Assembly (NCBI RefSeq): GCF_006716485.1
Contig: NZ_VFPD01000002.1
Location: forward strand, 124,001-188,000
DNA: 64,000 bases
Source of the DNA: Chryseobacterium aquifrigidense
GTDB taxonomy: Bacteria; Bacteroidota; Bacteroidia; Flavobacteriales; Weeksellaceae
Direction of reading: 5' to 3'
The position numbers and the translations under genes were made by a program. Position 1 is the stretch's first letter, and each line of letters opens with the position of its first letter. Under the pieces are notes generated by a model. That model was not told where the DNA came from and made no database searches. It saw only the letters and a program-made list of their open reading frames with translations. Shown in pieces: positions 62,829 through 64,000 of this stretch.

Positions 62829-63800
62829 GTGACCAGAATTTTAGCATATCGTTTTTCCGCATTCGGAGATGTTGCGATGACAGTGCCTGTTTTCAGAGAA
62901 TTTCTGGAGCAGAACCCCGGCGTGGAAATTATTATGGTTTCCAGGAAAAATTTTGAGGCTTTGTTTGCAGGAATTTCCAATGTAACGTTTAAGGGGATTG
63001 ATCTGGATGATTACAAAGGTCTTTTTGGATTGAGGAAATTGAGCAGTGAACTGATTCGTGAGTTTAATCCGGATTGTATTGCCAATCTCCATGATGTAAT
63101 CCGAACCAAAGTTTTAGACAGAATATATAGAAGAAAAGGACTTAAGGTTTTTAAAATTAATAAAGGTAAAGAAGAAAAAGAACATCTTACGGATGTCTGG
63201 AATCTGGAAAAGGTTCAGCTGAAAAAAACAGTAGAACGTTATGCTGATGTTTTCCGGGAAATGGGATTCAGGATTGAACTTTCTCATCAATTAAGACCGG
63301 TTTCGGAGCAGAAATCAGGAATTGGGTTTGCTCCTTTTGCTCAGCATAAGGGAAAAATGCTTCCTTTGGAGAAGTCGTATGAACTGGTAAGGATTCTGGC
63401 TCAGAAGCATACCGTATATTTCTTTGGAGGAGGTAAAAAAGAAACAGAAACCCTTGAAAAATGGGAAGAAGAGATTCCCAATACAAAAAATCTTGCCGGA
63501 AAATTAAATCTTACGGAAGAACTCAATTATATTGCGGGACTTGAACTGATGATATCCATGGATTCTGCCAATATGCACCTTGCAAGTCTTGTAGGAACGC
63601 GCTGTGTTTCTATTTGGGGAGCAACTCATCCATATGCCGGATTTTTAGGATTTGGGCAGAGTGAAGAAGATGTTGTTCAGGTGAAAGACCTGAGCTGCAG
63701 GCCATGTTCGGTTTTTGGAGATAAAGAATGTTACAGGGGCGACTGGGCCTGTCTTGAGGAATTTAATATCCAGAAAGTGGTGGATAGGGTTAATTTTTAA
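62829..63800 (+). CDS. glycosyltransferase family 9 (heptosyltransferase-like)
   Basis: 323 residues starting at GTG 62829 (MTRILAYRFSAFGDVAMTVPVF). The N-terminal RFSAFGD motif and GLELMISMDSANMHLASLVGTRCVSIWGATHPYAGF block are GT9 (ADP-heptose:LPS heptosyltransferase). Four Cys near the C-terminus (SCRPCSVFGDKECYRGDWAC) could bind a metal or form disulfides. It may work on lipopolysaccharide core. Starts 2 bases after sufE. Confidence 0.87.
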   Translation: MTRILAYRFSAFGDVAMTVPVFREFLEQNPGVEIIMVSRKNFEALFAGISNVTFKGIDLDDYKGLFGLRKLSSELIREFNPDCIANLHDVIRTKVLDRIYRRKGLKVFKINKGKEEKEHLTDVWNLEKVQLKKTVERYADVFREMGFRIELSHQLRPVSEQKSGIGFAPFAQHKGKMLPLEKSYELVRILAQKHTVYFFGGGKKETETLEKWEEEIPNTKNLAGKLNLTEELNYIAGLELMISMDSANMHLASLVGTRCVSIWGATHPYAGFLGFGQSEEDVVQVKDLSCRPCSVFGDKECYRGDWACLEEFNIQKVVDRVNF

Positions 63801-64000
63801 AAATAATCTTTACCATCTCATTAGCTTTAGCTTCATCAGAATGGCTTTTTTCTAAGATTTCCTTTCTCTTTTCAGTATCGTGATACTCTTTTTCCGCTGA
63901 GGTGACAATTTGTTGACGGATTTCATTCATATCAGATCCAAACAGGCACAAACTCTTCAAAACAGGATCATCTGTGATATTTTCATTGATAATAACAAAA
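63790..64000 (-). CDS. C-terminal end of an unidentified gene, cut by window edge
   Basis: The minus strand is open from the window edge to TAA at 63790-63792; about 70 codons, ending AKANEMVKIIFKN. Helical and charged. The final segment resembles glycosyltransferase C-termini, and the neighbouring genes are glycosyltransferases, but this is weak. It overlaps the end of the GT9 gene by 11 bases. Confidence 0.5.
   Translation of the reverse strand, partial: FVIINENITDDPVLKSLCLFGSDMNEIRQQIVTSAEKEYHDTEKRKEILEKSHSDEAKANEMVKIIFKN

Overview
The window looks like a chromosome segment of a Flavobacteriia member, most likely Chryseobacterium or a close Weeksellaceae relative. The DNA is AT-rich. Promoters fit the Bacteroidetes pattern TAnnTTTG in the -7 region. 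Markers of the group include a SprE/PorW-type type IX secretion lipoprotein, a MurF-Alr fusion, a plug/barrel TonB receptor with a carboxypeptidase-like N-terminus, 2TM-domain proteins and a PlpD-like patatin. I saw no rRNA, tRNA, CRISPR array, insertion sequence or prophage.

Region 1 to 21 kb is mostly housekeeping, mainly on the minus strand. It opens with a NADAR gene and a Nudix-type regulator (NrtR-like) that share a repeated operator-like motif. Next come a DUF1579 lipoprotein, dinD between two terminators, lepA, and an ECF sigma / anti-sigma / CpxP-like operon. A plus-strand run follows (DUF2520 dehydrogenase, KdsC-type phosphatase, maf, sprE). Then tsaB, an SDR, yraN, a PQQ-repeat lipoprotein, an S66 carboxypeptidase, a LysE transporter, rnr and rpiB.

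Region 21 to 27.4 kb looks like the replication-origin neighbourhood. A 643-base non-coding stretch between rpiB and pgk carries many DnaA-box-like nonamers and a T tract. Two perfect 16-base parS palindromes flank mnmG 3.6 to 6 kb away, and G versus C bias in spacers appears to change sign across the stretch. Between pgk and a methyltransferase lies 1.5 kb with a gene-like remnant and an imperfect 61-base direct repeat.

Region 27.4 to 43.4 kb holds a cell-envelope operon (murF-alr, patatin/BamA-like protein, ybeY), tdk, a repeat-rich acidic protein beside rsmI, a WG-repeat protein, fabG with a short upstream ORF, guaC, surE, a small Lmo0937-type membrane protein, prc and sodC.

Region 43.6 to 56 kb is more accessory: a phosphopantetheinyl transferase, an AraC regulator, a TonB receptor with a companion protein, and a LytS/LytTR two-component cluster in which four 2TM modules surround an isoprenylcysteine-methyltransferase-like protein, one of them fused to the kinase. 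Then come a DUF6051-like hydrolase, an unknown protein, a Gly/Cys-tailed protein and small membrane proteins. The window ends with mnmA, an outer-membrane barrel, clpC, a SemiSWEET/YgjV-like protein, a GT4 glycosyltransferase, sufE, a GT9 glycosyltransferase and a cut-off minus-strand gene.
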